Source: Ignavibacteria bacterium (GTDB lineage: Bacteria > Bacteroidota > Ignavibacteria > Kapaibacteriales > Kapaibacteriaceae). From it: a stretch of 59,250 bases of DNA. The stretch covers positions 1 to 59,250 of the forward strand of contig JABMNI010000052.1 in assembly GCA_013204605.1 (NCBI GenBank). The letters are read 5' to 3'. Positions 19,129 through 29,300 of the stretch are shown here, in pieces. Within the stretch, counting starts at the first letter, position 1; every line of letters starts with the position of its first letter. The translations under genes and the position numbers were made by a program. The notes beneath the pieces were generated by a model. It saw only the letters and a list, made by a program, of their open reading frames with translations. It did no database searches and had not been told where the DNA came from.

Positions 19129-19237
19129 GGATGCTATGTGAGGAGACCCCCCCCCCTTGAAGGTTGAGCGACATAACCAGTGCAGGTTGTGACCTATCTA
19201 GGCCATTAGTATAACGCACAGCGTTTGCTGTTTTCAT
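19118..19237 (-). CDS. Possible 39-residue leader ORF spanning a G10 tract
   Basis: A small ORF begins with ATG at 19237, preceded by AGGGA about 8 bases upstream, and runs MKTANAVRYTNG... to a TAA at 19118-19120. The G10 tract lies in it, read as three Gly codons plus one base. With nine or twelve G the frame would join the downstream cysteine-rich protein without a stop. At ten G it ends just inside that gene, which could allow translational coupling. Whether it is translated is unknown; the case rests on the binding site, the position and the mononucleotide run. Confidence 0.35.
   Translation of the reverse strand: MKTANAVRYTNGLDRSQPALVMSLNLQGGGVSSHSIHVA
19147..19156. repeat. Homopolymer run of ten C (G10 on the minus strand)
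   Basis: Ten consecutive C on the plus strand stand 18 bases before the start codon of the minus-strand cysteine-rich secreted protein. Runs of this length are prone to slipped-strand mispairing in bacteria, and surface-protein genes are the usual place for such phase-variable tracts. Assembly error in the homopolymer length is also possible. Confidence 0.8.
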
Positions 19238-19321
19238 AACGATAATCCCTGAAAAATGGATGAAGGTAAGTTAGTACGTAATAGTACTTAATCCCTAACG
19301 TACGAAAATCAAATGAATCAG

Positions 19322-19329
19322 CAAAGATA
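19322..19329 (-). promoter_or_regulatory. Candidate -7 element (TATCTTTG) for the cysteine-rich protein transcript
   Basis: On the minus strand TATCTTTG fits the TAnnTTTG -7 consensus. It lies about 85 bases before the small leader ORF and 194 bases before the cysteine-rich protein start, which would give a long leader. A TTTG lies further upstream but at 26 bases instead of about 19-21. The same sequence occurs before ffs and murA. The gap from 19129 to 19382 also holds an imperfect GTAC-rich inverted repeat near 19280-19315 but no other gene. Confidence 0.35.
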
Positions 19330-19376
19330 AGAAATGCTTTAGCTGTTTTCCCCGACAAAGCAGCACCCCCAATTCA

Positions 19377-19418
19377 GTTACGCTACTGTCCTTTTAAGAA
19401 CTCTCGCAGCATTGCCAG
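19377..19418 (+). repeat. Right copy of the 42-bp direct repeat (genuine asnB 3' end)
   Basis: This is the intact 3' end of the asparagine synthase gene plus a few bases beyond its stop. It matches 15727-15768 with three mismatches, 3,650 bp away in the same orientation. If the intervening segment were removed, the glycine-rich protein gene and asnB would converge with a 15-bp overlap of their 3' ends. That resembles the 17- and 20-bp convergent overlaps seen elsewhere in this window. Confidence 0.85.
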
Positions 19419-21215
19419 TCGCCACACAAACAGCGCGTGTTGGTCGTTGCCGGCGCGATACTCCGCCACTAGTTTTTGCACCGCCTGCGTATCTACAAAA
19501 TCTGAAATCTGATTCCAGTTTCCGTCAAGTGTGTGTTTCAACGCGCCACGCAACCACACGCTATGACCGGGGGTGATGAAGCCCGTTTTGTCCTTGCGGT
19601 CGAGCACTTCATCCGGCACTATCCCTCGCATTGCTGCACGTAAAACGCGTTTCGTTTCGCCACGATGAACCTTGTGCGAATTGGGCATAGCAAAACATAG
19701 TTCAACCAATCTGTGGTCGAGAAACGGCACTCTACTTTCAATACTGTGCGCCATGGAATTCAGATCTTCGGTATGCAACAACGTTGGCAGCAACGTAACG
19801 TGTACTAGGTTGTGCAAGAACGCATTTAACTTGCTGCCAGAAGGCATCTCCACATGCAAAGGAACGTTGCTAGCAGAAGCATTCATTACCCACGGATACG
19901 TACGCGCTAACTCTAACCGATACAATTGCGGCTCATCTCGCACAGCCGTAAGCACACTTTTTGCAAGCACATCTATTTTTCGTTTAGTGCTGTACCCCTG
20001 ACGCTTACTATGGGCGTTCCACTCCGCAATAGCACCTACTGCATTGCCCCCTTTCAACAAATCAGCAATCACGCGGTACATGGAGTGCATGTAGCCACCC
20101 ATGATTTCATCGGAGCCTTGACCGTCCAACACCACCTTCACGCCGTGCTGCGCGGCGAGTTGCATAACAAAGTATTGCGAAACGTAGCTCGATGATGGCA
20201 GCGGCGCATCCATGATGCCCACAATGTTGTGCAGCACTTCGGCCACATCGTTATCAGTAGGGGAGATGTAGAAGTCGTTGATGGTGGGGTAGCGCTGCAA
20301 AACGTGATTGATGTACGGACGCTCATCCACGTTATTTTTGCCGGTGTAAAATGCCGTAAAAGTTTTTACATCGTGCTCGGCTGTTTGCGATGCAAGAACG
20401 CTGGCAATAGAAGTGGAATCTAAACCACCACTCAGACAAACACCCATGGCCACATCGCGCCGCGCCGTGAGCTGTACGGAATTGATAAACAGTTCGCGGA
20501 ACGCTTCTACGCTTTCTTGAAAGGGGGCTTCGTGTTGCGCCGTTGAAAGTGTTGCGTAATGCGTAATGGAAATTTTGTTGTTGCGCCACACAAGGTTGTG
20601 CGCAGCGGGAAGTGATTTTATGCACTCAAAGTAGGTTTCTTCCCAGTGGTGCATCCAGCCGAGGTAGAGGCCGCGGACAACTTGCTGCTCGTTTATCGTG
20701 TTTACGAACAGCGGAGATTGCTTGACAGATTTTATCTCGCTCGCAAAGTAGAACCGACCATTTTCTTCGAGATAGTGAAACGGTTTTATGCCAAACCTAT
20801 CACGCGAGCAGAAAAGTTCTTGAGAGGTGGGATTCCAAATTGCCAATGCCCACATTCCGATAAAATGATCCACACAGTGGTGTCCCCATCGGTCGTACGC
20901 CGCCAATACCACCTCTGTATCTCCGGCAGTGGTAAACGTATATCCATCACGCTGAAGTTCTTCTCGCAATTCAAGGTAGTTGTATATCTCACCATTAAAC
21001 GTCATGGTGTTTTTGCGGTACTCCATGGGTTGGTGGGAAGCTGCCGAGAGGTCAATAATGCTCAGTCTGTTGTGACCCAACCACGTAGCCCCCTGCCCCC
21101 AAACGCCGCGATTGTCGGGTCCACGGTGACGCGACACCTCCAACATTTTCTGTCCGATATTCCGAAGATCATCAGTTGAAAGTCTGGCATCAATTATTCC
21201 TGCTATTCCGCACAT
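19383..21215 (-). CDS. asnB: Asparagine synthase (glutamine-hydrolysing)
   Basis: A 610-residue class II amidotransferase that makes asparagine from aspartate, glutamine and ATP; homologues in glycan clusters may amidate sugar acids. The start was set at 21215 so that Cys2 (MCGIAG) is the N-terminal nucleophile after Met removal; the frame open to 21419 adds an implausible leader. The glutaminase domain (about 1-200) has RHRGPDN, LSIIDLS and FNGEIYN; the synthase domain has the ATP-binding SGGLDSTS. Length is typical. Divergent from it are a heparinase-like protein and a flippase, which suggests a role in polysaccharide making. Its last 36 bases are copied at 15732-15767. Confidence 0.9.
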   Translation of the reverse strand: MCGIAGIIDARLSTDDLRNIGQKMLEVSRHRGPDNRGVWGQGATWLGHNRLSIIDLSAASHQPMEYRKNTMTFNGEIYNYLELREELQRDGYTFTTAGDTEVVLAAYDRWGHHCVDHFIGMWALAIWNPTSQELFCSRDRFGIKPFHYLEENGRFYFASEIKSVKQSPLFVNTINEQQVVRGLYLGWMHHWEETYFECIKSLPAAHNLVWRNNKISITHYATLSTAQHEAPFQESVEAFRELFINSVQLTARRDVAMGVCLSGGLDSTSIASVLASQTAEHDVKTFTAFYTGKNNVDERPYINHVLQRYPTINDFYISPTDNDVAEVLHNIVGIMDAPLPSSSYVSQYFVMQLAAQHGVKVVLDGQGSDEIMGGYMHSMYRVIADLLKGGNAVGAIAEWNAHSKRQGYSTKRKIDVLAKSVLTAVRDEPQLYRLELARTYPWVMNASASNVPLHVEMPSGSKLNAFLHNLVHVTLLPTLLHTEDLNSMAHSIESRVPFLDHRLVELCFAMPNSHKVHRGETKRVLRAAMRGIVPDEVLDRKDKTGFITPGHSVWLRGALKHTLDGNWNQISDFVDTQAVQKLVAEYRAGNDQHALFVWRLAMLREFLKGQ

Positions 21216-21254
21216 AAATAGAAAATTACGGTGAATGTTTGGTTTGAAGTGTAA

Positions 21255-23054
21255 ATGCGGCGGATAGTAGCCGTAAATTTGGGGCTGATGGACGTTATCT
21301 CGAGAATACGATTGCTTACCGGAACGGTTCGACCTTTCATTTTTGGAAAGGTGCGCGACGCGTTGAGGGTACGATATGCCACAGCAGTTGCCAAACGGTC
21401 GGTGCCTACTGAGCCCCAAACATCGCGCGTGTTGCGCAGCAATATTGCGGTGTTACCGAGTAGCTCGTGGATGTCGATTCACGGAAAGAGGGTGTTGCAG
21501 TTTGCCCGGAGGGCACGTGATGGAGAGTGGAATGCGTATGCGTTGCCGAAGTGGAAGGTGGGCGACCCCGACCCCAGCGTACCGGATGTGCGATGTACGC
21601 ATGAGCTGAGCCGCATGCACCATTGGTGTGCGTATGCGTTGGCTGCACACATAGATGAAGAGCGTGCGGATGAGTGGTGCGAACTGCTGCAAGATGAAAT
21701 TGAATTGTTTATTAAAACCTATCCGCCGCATTTCGGAGTGCATTGGCAGTTTCCGATGGGAGTGGCGTTGCGGTGCTTTTCCATGCTTACGGCATGGGAT
21801 TGGGCGCGACAAGCGGGGTGGACAGATTCGGCGGTCGACGCACGAATTGCGGCCTCGGCGGTCGATCATGCGTTGCTCACGATGGCTCGTAGAGAGACCA
21901 GTGGTGGAATGACCACCTCACACTACCTTGCAAATATGCTGGGCGTAATGGCTGCGGGCGCATATGTAACGGGCGACTCGCATACCGAAGATTGGTACAC
22001 CGCAGCGGTGGAGGCCCTTGAGGAAGAAATGCAACGTCAGTTCACTGAAGATGGAATGAATTTCGAGGCCAGCACGGGGTACCATAGGCAGTCGACCGAC
22101 ATCATGGTGCAGGCCGCAGTGCTAAATCTACGATTTTCAAAGATCAGTCCACAGACCCCAAAATTCTCCCCGCAATTCAAAAATCTTTTGCGCTATGCAG
22201 TAAAAGCCTTACAGCAAATCGAGGCCGTTGGTATGCCGCTAATTGGCGACAACGATGACGGCATGGCCGTGAAGTTGACCGGGTTGATTCCCGACACTTC
22301 GTATTTGTTTGATCAGGCGGAAAATGTTTTAGACTCTGCCGAGCACCACATAGCCCCCTTCAAACATGTTGCGCTGGAGGATTTCGGTTTGGACATGTTG
22401 GTGAACAAGCATTTTCAACTTACCGCGCGGTGCGGTCCGCTGGGTCAGTACGGCAAGGGCGGCCACGCCCACAACGATCAAAATTCTATTACGCTGCGGG
22501 TTTACGGAAAATCGTTTATTGTAGATCCGGGCAGTACCACGTACACGGGTCGGCCAAAACAACGCAACACGGATAGGTCTACGTTGTCGCACGCTACAGT
22601 TTTGGTAAGGGGGCATGAACAGAACCCGTGGCCCAAGGATTTGGGTGAGGGATTGTTTTGGATGCTGAAGGATTCTGCAAGGGGCGAAGTGATTACGAGC
22701 AATGAAACCGAGTGGGTTGGGCAGACGCAATATTTTGGACATCGACGTGAAATAAAAATAATCGACTCGGAGATTGAATGTGTTGATAGTGTGAACGCGG
22801 ATCAGTTTGTGGTGATATTTCCGTTTGATGGTGACGTGGTTGTTTCCGTTGGACGCAATACTGCGCGGCTGAATAATGATGGTGTTGTACTGCAGTTGGA
22901 TTGGGATAACGGATCCACTGCGGTTTTGCAAACAAGTCAGGCAAGGAGATTTGCCAACCAAGTTGAAAATACTACGTTGCAATTGTTAGTACAGGGCAGC
23001 ATGGTTCGTTGGTCATTGAAGGTACTCAGCCGAAATTCCACCGTGGTAATTTAG
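21255..23054 (+). CDS. Heparinase II/III family protein
   Basis: A 599-residue protein of the heparinase II/III-like (alginate lyase-like) type. The first half (about 80-330) is an alpha/alpha toroid with motifs such as LSRMHHWCAYALAAH, TSGGMTTSHYLANMLG and FEASTGYHR. The second half begins with the family hallmark GGHAHNDQNSITLRVYGKSFIVDPG (given here only as GGHAHND, with His as a likely metal or catalytic residue), followed by beta strands. No signal peptide is seen, so it may be cytoplasmic or periplasmic by another route. Such proteins recur in exopolysaccharide clusters beside asparagine synthase-like enzymes, as here. An ATG at 21288 is an equally possible start and leaves more room for promoters. 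Confidence 0.82.
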   Translation: MRRIVAVNLGLMDVISRIRLLTGTVRPFIFGKVRDALRVRYATAVAKRSVPTEPQTSRVLRSNIAVLPSSSWMSIHGKRVLQFARRARDGEWNAYALPKWKVGDPDPSVPDVRCTHELSRMHHWCAYALAAHIDEERADEWCELLQDEIELFIKTYPPHFGVHWQFPMGVALRCFSMLTAWDWARQAGWTDSAVDARIAASAVDHALLTMARRETSGGMTTSHYLANMLGVMAAGAYVTGDSHTEDWYTAAVEALEEEMQRQFTEDGMNFEASTGYHRQSTDIMVQAAVLNLRFSKISPQTPKFSPQFKNLLRYAVKALQQIEAVGMPLIGDNDDGMAVKLTGLIPDTSYLFDQAENVLDSAEHHIAPFKHVALEDFGLDMLVNKHFQLTARCGPLGQYGKGGHAHNDQNSITLRVYGKSFIVDPGSTTYTGRPKQRNTDRSTLSHATVLVRGHEQNPWPKDLGEGLFWMLKDSARGEVITSNETEWVGQTQYFGHRREIKIIDSEIECVDSVNADQFVVIFPFDGDVVVSVGRNTARLNNDGVVLQLDWDNGSTAVLQTSQARRFANQVENTTLQLLVQGSMVRWSLKVLSRNSTVVI

Positions 23055-23060
23055 CCGCCT

Positions 23061-24356
23061 ATGCGTATTACCCAGCATCTCGGAAAAATCTCTTGGTCGT
23101 TGTCGGACAAGGCGCTGTATGTTGGGTATGGTCTTGTGCAGCTATTGCAAATCAAGGCGCTCCCCCCCGATGTGTATGGTGTGTTTGCTATTCTGGTGGC
23201 ACTTAATACGTGGATTATGATTGTCTCGGACGGTTCGGCTTTGCAGGGAATCATTCAGTTCGGCGTTGATCCATCTGAACGGAAGCGTGTAAATACGTTG
23301 GCGCTTCTCATTCACATTACCATAGTGGGATTTGCAACCCTACTTGTGTACGTGCTGCAACTTCCGCTGGCGTCGTTATTCAACGAACAACGATTTACCA
23401 TTGTGGCCACCATGCTGCCGCTATACTGTTTGCTTACGTTGCCGCGAATGTTTTGTCTGAAAATTATTTACCGCGACATGCGAATGCGCGACCTGTTTGC
23501 AATTGATGCAATATGGTTTGGGGTGCGCAGTGCCATGACGGTGTGGGCTTTGTCGAACAATGCGTTGAACACTGTAGAAGATATAATTCTGATTGACTTT
23601 GTTGGTATGGGAGCTACCTCAATTGCCGCAATGGTTTTCACGAGGCAGGAGCTCACGTTTGGTTTGAAGGGTGTGATTTCACTTGGGAAATATTTGCGCT
23701 ATGGTGTGCCGCTAGCAATTGCCACGGCCCTAAATAGTACGCCGCGTCAGTTAGATGTGTTGGTCATTGCAGCATACTTTGGTGTGGGAGTTGTAGGTGT
23801 GTACAATCCCGCAAAAAACCTCTACCGATTTTTCGAACAAGCCTTCGATGCTGTTGTTACGCTACTATATCCGGCTGCCGTGCGTATGTATGCACAAAAC
23901 CGTACGAGTGATTTGCAGGTGTTGGTTACCAAGGCAATTAGCGTGACGTTAATTCCAACCGTGATTGCAATGGTTGTATTGGAACTTGGTGGTAGTAGTC
24001 TAATTGTGCCGTTACTCGGTGAGAAGTACGCGGCGGCCGTTGGACACTTCAACATATTAACCATTGCTGCCATTGGAATGCCGTTTGGTTTAATGTCGTC
24101 CGTCATTGCCGCCATGGGCCACAGCACCACCGTGGTTCGTTTTTCCGCCGTAGGTCTTGTTGCCGGAATGGGAACACTGTTTTTGGTTTCGGAATTGGGT
24201 ATGAACAATCTTGTCGGCCTAGGTGTTGTTGTTAACACCATTGTTGTTGGATTGCTATGCACCGCCTACGTTAGAAAATCGATTCACTTTCCGTTACGGG
24301 CACTGACACGCGCCTTTACCGACCTTCGCAGTGTAGTTGCACGAAAGAAAGGATAA
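23061..24356 (+). CDS. Polysaccharide flippase (Wzx/MOP superfamily)
   Basis: A 431-residue multi-pass membrane protein with about twelve hydrophobic segments. It has the look of lipopolysaccharide and O-antigen flippases of the MOP superfamily: LYVGYGLVQLLQI near the N-terminus, the second-half RYGVPLAIATALNSTPRQLDVLVIAAYFG and GVYNPAKNLYRFFEQAFD. It should move lipid-linked glycan units across the inner membrane. It starts 6 bp after the heparinase-like gene and is followed after 5 bp by the FtsX-like gene, so all three are likely on one transcript. A run of seven C occurs in codons for LPPD near 23162. Confidence 0.85.
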   Translation: MRITQHLGKISWSLSDKALYVGYGLVQLLQIKALPPDVYGVFAILVALNTWIMIVSDGSALQGIIQFGVDPSERKRVNTLALLIHITIVGFATLLVYVLQLPLASLFNEQRFTIVATMLPLYCLLTLPRMFCLKIIYRDMRMRDLFAIDAIWFGVRSAMTVWALSNNALNTVEDIILIDFVGMGATSIAAMVFTRQELTFGLKGVISLGKYLRYGVPLAIATALNSTPRQLDVLVIAAYFGVGVVGVYNPAKNLYRFFEQAFDAVVTLLYPAAVRMYAQNRTSDLQVLVTKAISVTLIPTVIAMVVLELGGSSLIVPLLGEKYAAAVGHFNILTIAAIGMPFGLMSSVIAAMGHSTTVVRFSAVGLVAGMGTLFLVSELGMNNLVGLGVVVNTIVVGLLCTAYVRKSIHFPLRALTRAFTDLRSVVARKKG

Positions 24357-24361
24357 ACAAT

Positions 24362-25237
24362 ATGTGGTTTCATGTAGCAGTGGTCTGGAATCTTTTTCGA
24401 AGTAGAACTTCCTCGGCAGCCCGCATGATGATTGTTGCGTTTATTGCAGCGCTTTGGTGTGTAGGGGGCTTTGTGTGGACGCTAGCTACGTGGCGTGATC
24501 TTGATCGTCAGGCTGCCGATGTGCGAGTGGAAATAGTAATGAAGATTTCAGCATCGGAACTGGCAGCAAAAAGTATTGTGCGTGATTTGCGCCGAATGCC
24601 TTCGATGCGCGAAGTAACTATTATTTATCCGCAACAAATGTGGCAGGAGTTTTCTTCTGAACTAAGCGTCAGCGAAGAATTACAAGCCGTTGTGATGTTG
24701 CCAACTATCGTGCGGTTCCGTCCGGCAGTTGCTAACGTCAATGGTAAGTGGCTCTCGATGGTTGGTAACTCAATTTCATCCATGTACACACTCGACATTG
24801 AGAAAGTGATTTGGCCGGCAGATTATGTGAACATGATTGATGCACGCCGTATGGACATCACCATGTTTGGTGGCGCGGCCGGAATTCTCTCGTTGTTTGT
24901 TTTCCTAATTGCACTTCAGTATGCATTTCGTGCCGAGTTATTATTAGCTGCTCGAGATCTAAAAGTAATGTCGAGTTTGGGCGCGTCGCCCTTTTGGTCG
25001 GCTGCCCCGCACTTCATGTTTGGTTTGACCTGTGGCGCCGTTGGTTTTGCATTCGCTATTGGCGGATTCTTGATTGTGCGTCCGTACTTGTTAGGTGGTG
25101 CGGCTTGGTTAAGCACGGTAACGCTCGTAGAAATTCTTGCTCTCACGGCTGTGCTATCGGGCATAGGAGTGATATTCGCCTTCATCCAGTCATTAACATC
25201 GGCAAGAAAGTCTTATAGGTTGCGAGGAACCTATTGA
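24362..25237 (+). CDS. ftsX: FtsX-like cell division permease
   Basis: A 291-residue inner-membrane protein with the FtsX layout. There is a short cytoplasmic N-terminus, a first helix (about 22-42), an extracytoplasmic domain (about 43-170) with VEIVMKISASELAAKSIV, then three more helices in the C-terminal part with MSSLGASPFWSAAPHFMFGL. FtsX with the ATPase FtsE transmits signals to peptidoglycan hydrolases, often through EnvC; an EnvC-like gene lies at 36540-37751. No ftsE is adjacent or elsewhere in the window, so the partner must be encoded elsewhere. Its stop overlaps the TTG start of the next gene by three bases. Confidence 0.75.
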   Translation: MWFHVAVVWNLFRSRTSSAARMMIVAFIAALWCVGGFVWTLATWRDLDRQAADVRVEIVMKISASELAAKSIVRDLRRMPSMREVTIIYPQQMWQEFSSELSVSEELQAVVMLPTIVRFRPAVANVNGKWLSMVGNSISSMYTLDIEKVIWPADYVNMIDARRMDITMFGGAAGILSLFVFLIALQYAFRAELLLAARDLKVMSSLGASPFWSAAPHFMFGLTCGAVGFAFAIGGFLIVRPYLLGGAAWLSTVTLVEILALTAVLSGIGVIFAFIQSLTSARKSYRLRGTY

Positions 25238-26313
25238 TTTTAGACCGCTACCTTATTCGACAATTTCTTTCCACCTTGGCATTCTCGCTGATTGCCTTGA
25301 GCGTATTATTTGTGATTATCGATCTTTTCGATAACCTCGATAAGTTTCTCGATAACAACGTAAAAGTTGAAACTGCTGTTAAGTACTACGTTCTGTTCTT
25401 GCCTGGCGTATTACGTCTCATTGCACCGGTTGCTACTCTGTTAGCTGCGTTGTTTAGCATTGGACGTTTGAGCACCAACCTCGAGATAGTTTCGATTCGT
25501 GCCGGCGGCAGAAGTTTATACAGAATGCTAGTCCCGTTTGTTTTGGTAGTGACTGCAATTTCATTTGGCCAACTATATTTTAATGGCTGGGTTGCCCCGC
25601 GTGCTGCGTGGGATTTGGCTCAGATAAAGCGCGGCGTGCTGCGGCAGGCCGATGGTTCATCGTCCATGTACAACATGTATTTCCGCGACGTCCCTCTACA
25701 AAACGTCAGCATAGAATATTATGATGAGTTGTTAAAGTCGGCACGCAACGTAGTTATCGAACAGTTTTCAAGTGTCGAACATCCACGCATCACCAAAAAA
25801 ATCGAAGCAGCGGTAATGGATTGGAATGATTCTTTGAGAATCTGGAAAGCCCCTTTAGCAACAATATGGACATTCGACGGCGACAGTGTACGGATGGAAC
25901 ATGCGTTGAACATTCAAATGCCGTTTAGCATAGCGGAGAATCGCATTGTCAACCTGCAACGAAATCCGGAAGAACTCACCTTGGATGAGCTCAAAGAGTA
26001 CATTCAAACAATGAAGCTTGGCGGAAAGAATAGCCGGAAGATGGAGATTACATATTATGCCGAGTGGGCGTTTCCGTTTGCCCATGTAATTGTAATGCTC
26101 ATCGCTGTTCCGTTTGCCAGTGTCCGCCGGCGTGGAGGCATGGCGGTCAACATCGCCGCAGCCATGATTATTGCCTTTTCGTTTATTGCCTTCAACACTA
26201 TAAGCCAGGCACAGGGATTAAACTCGTCGGTGGATGCAGCCATTGTGGCCTGGACATCGAACGGTGTGTTTCTCATTGTTGCAATGGTTATCATTGCACG
26301 GACGAGAACCTGA
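25234..26313 (+). CDS. LptF/LptG family LPS transport permease
   Basis: A 359-residue permease of the YjgP/YjgQ family, an inner-membrane component of the Lpt machine that extracts lipopolysaccharide from the inner membrane and passes it to the periplasmic bridge. The family start LDRYLIRQFLSTLAFSLIALS, a first helical bundle to about residue 115, a periplasmic beta-jellyroll (about 130-275) and three C-terminal helices are seen. It begins with TTG overlapping the previous stop (TTGA), so translation is probably coupled with ftsX. Whether it is LptF or LptG is not decided here. Confidence 0.88.
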   Translation: MILDRYLIRQFLSTLAFSLIALSVLFVIIDLFDNLDKFLDNNVKVETAVKYYVLFLPGVLRLIAPVATLLAALFSIGRLSTNLEIVSIRAGGRSLYRMLVPFVLVVTAISFGQLYFNGWVAPRAAWDLAQIKRGVLRQADGSSSMYNMYFRDVPLQNVSIEYYDELLKSARNVVIEQFSSVEHPRITKKIEAAVMDWNDSLRIWKAPLATIWTFDGDSVRMEHALNIQMPFSIAENRIVNLQRNPEELTLDELKEYIQTMKLGGKNSRKMEITYYAEWAFPFAHVIVMLIAVPFASVRRRGGMAVNIAAAMIIAFSFIAFNTISQAQGLNSSVDAAIVAWTSNGVFLIVAMVIIARTRT

Positions 26314-26394
26314 TTATTCAAACGCAAGATTTAATCATTCAACCGCAACTGTTAATATTTCGACTGCTCATGTAATATCTTTTAAATTTATTCT

Positions 26395-29300
26395 ATGATT
26401 TCTCTATTGCTCATTGCATTAATAACCATTCTAGCGAGCTACGTTTCCGCTCAAGCGCAGCTTATGAAACGGGTTCTGCCATCTGTGAGTGGAGTGGTGT
26501 TTTCCAATACTATTGTGGAATCGGATTCCTTCAACGTACTACGCGATTTTTCCGCATATAACGGCGGTGGAGTTGGTGTGGGCGATTTGGACAAAGATGG
26601 TCTTTTAGATATCGTGTTTACCGGCACCCAAGTTGGAATAACGGTGTATCGAAATCTCGGCAGTTGGAAGTTCGAAGATGTTACCGAAAAATCTGGGATG
26701 AATTTTAATGATGGTGCGATTAATACCGGTGTGACAATTGCCGATGTAACCAGTGACGGATGGCCGGATGTGTACATCAGCCGCAGATACACTCGGAACT
26801 TATTTTTTGTGAATAACGGAGATGGAACATTCTCAGAAAGAGGATTGGAAACGGGCTTAGGGTTACTTAATATGTCTACAACTACAGTGGCTGTTGTAGA
26901 CTATAATCGCGATGGTAATCCGGATTTATTTATTGTAAATAATGGAGATCCGCGCCGGCACGGCTATTTAAATCCTGGACAAAACGATAATCTATTTCGG
27001 AATAATGGCGATGGCACGTGGACCGATGTAACACTTGAAGCTGGGATAGTTGACAAAGGGTATGGTCTGAATGCCAGCGTGGGCGACGTGAACGATGATG
27101 GCTGGCCGGATGTTTTTGTTGCGAATGATTTTGAAGAGAGAGATAAGCTGTGGCTGAATAACGGCGATGGAACCTTTACGGATGTAGCATCGACCTATTT
27201 CCAAAACATGTCGTGGGCTTCAATGGGAAGCGACATTGCTGATGTGAATGATGATGGACGGCTGGATATTTTAACGGTTGATATGTTCCCCAAATCGCAC
27301 TATCGGCGTATGACGCAATTGGGTGGGATGTCTATATATGGACCGTTTTTCGATTCTTTACAGCGTGTTCATAATACTGTTCAAATCAATCGTGGCAACA
27401 ATTACTTTACCAACGTTTGCTACCTTGCCGGTATGGCAGCTACAGATTGGAGTTGGAGCATATTAGCCGCCGACTTTAACAATGATGGGCGTACCGATGT
27501 ATTCGTTTCGAATGGAGTAAAGCGCGACATTGGAGATCAGGATTTTCTTAACAACTTAACCAAGCCCACCACCAAAAACACGCCAGATGCTTTTTTGAAT
27601 ATGCCTACTCCTCATTTGCCAAATTGTTTGTTTTTGGGAGAAGGAGATTGCAAATTTTTCGACGTTGCCTCAACAATGGGCATGTGTGACAGTCTGATTA
27701 CCAACGGTGCTTGTTATGCTGATTTAGACAATGATGGTGATTTAGATCTTGTACTGAACAATACAGATTCGGTAGCGTTCATTTATCAAAATATGACGCA
27801 AGAGAATAACGCCAATGGGCACAACTTTCTTCGGGTTCAACTGAATGTACGTAGCGGTTATAAATCAAGTCTCGGCACTAGGGTCACAGTATTTGCGGGC
27901 ACTAAGTCTTGGCTTCGAGAAAGTCAAGCAAGCCGGGGTTTTCATAGTTCGGTCGACCCAACATTACATTTCGGATTGGGTGATGTTGGTACAATTGATA
28001 GCGTTGTTGTACGATGGCCAGATGGCAGCGTGCAGGTGGAACGTGCTAAGGTTAACAGCACAGTTCGTATTGACAAAAAAACGCTCACGCAGGTTGTGCT
28101 GGGTTCTGCAACACGCGTTGGTCGTGAACAGTTTGGTAAGGGGCTAATGCAGTTATTGCCAAATGCATTTCCGTTTTACTACAAGGAAAATTTATTCGAC
28201 GATTTCAAACGTGAACGACTGGTCCCATACAGGTTCTCTGATTGGGGTCCGGGGTTCACGTGGCGCAAGAGTGCATCGGGTTTTGGTGCTGATGTAGTAT
28301 TGTCAGCGCCTAAGTATTCATCATCGGCCCTTTACACCTTCAGTGCAGCTGGGTCAGTTCCAGATGGCCCCCTATGGTCGAAAGCTGTCGATTTAAATTC
28401 AAACGAATCTGAGCAGGTTGCTGCTTTATTTGTGGATGTAAATTCCGACGGAGTGAAAGACCTCTATATGGTTGCAGGTGGAAATGAGTTTGATAAAGAT
28501 GACAAGGAGCTGCGTGACAAGCTATTTATTGCGGATAAAAAAGATCCGAATAACTTAATAGTGGCCGACGAGAACTTACCGGAAAGTATACAAAGTGGTT
28601 CGTGTGTTGTGGCATCTGATTTCGATGCGGATGGCGATCAAGATTTGTTTGTTGGTGCTCGGGTTGTTCCAGGTAGGTTTCCGGAAATTCCGAATTCGAG
28701 TTTGTTGCGAAACACAAAAGGCAAATTCACGGATGTCACCGATGTTGTTGCTCCCGGGCTGAGAAATGCCGGCATGGTAACCAGTGCCGTGTGGTTTGAT
28801 TACGATGGCGATGGCGATGAAGACCTGCTGGTTGCCGGCGAATGGATGACGCCCCGGCTGTGGCGAAATTCCAAGGGCAAGTTCAATGAAGTAACGCACG
28901 AAGCTGGTCTTGATAGCTTGGAAGGTTGGTGGTTAACCATGCGTGTCGCCGATATAAATTCCGATGGAAAACCCGACGTTGTTTTAGGCAACGTTGGAAT
29001 GAATTGCAGATATGTGCCAACACCGGGAAAGCCCCTTGAAATATTTTCTGCAGACTTTGACGATAATTCCAGCCTAGATCCAATTGTCACGTTTTACGAT
29101 GGTACCGTGCAGCGTCCAACGCGCGGTAAAAACATGGTAGGACAGCACATGCCCTACCTAAACCGGAAGTTCCCGCATTATAAAGAGTATGCCGAAGCAT
29201 CGATAGACAGCCTGATTACGCCGGAGCAAAAGGCGGCATCGCAACGTTTGCTGGTGCGAAGATTTGAGTCGGGAATACTCATTAATCATGGAGGCCGGTA

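Noticed and set aside
21216-21419. Longer asparagine synthase frame
   Set aside because: The glutaminase nucleophile must be Cys2, which fixes the start at 21215.
23162-23168. Run of seven C in the flippase gene as a phase-variation tract
   Set aside because: It is short for slippage and in normal coding sequence (Leu-Pro-Pro).
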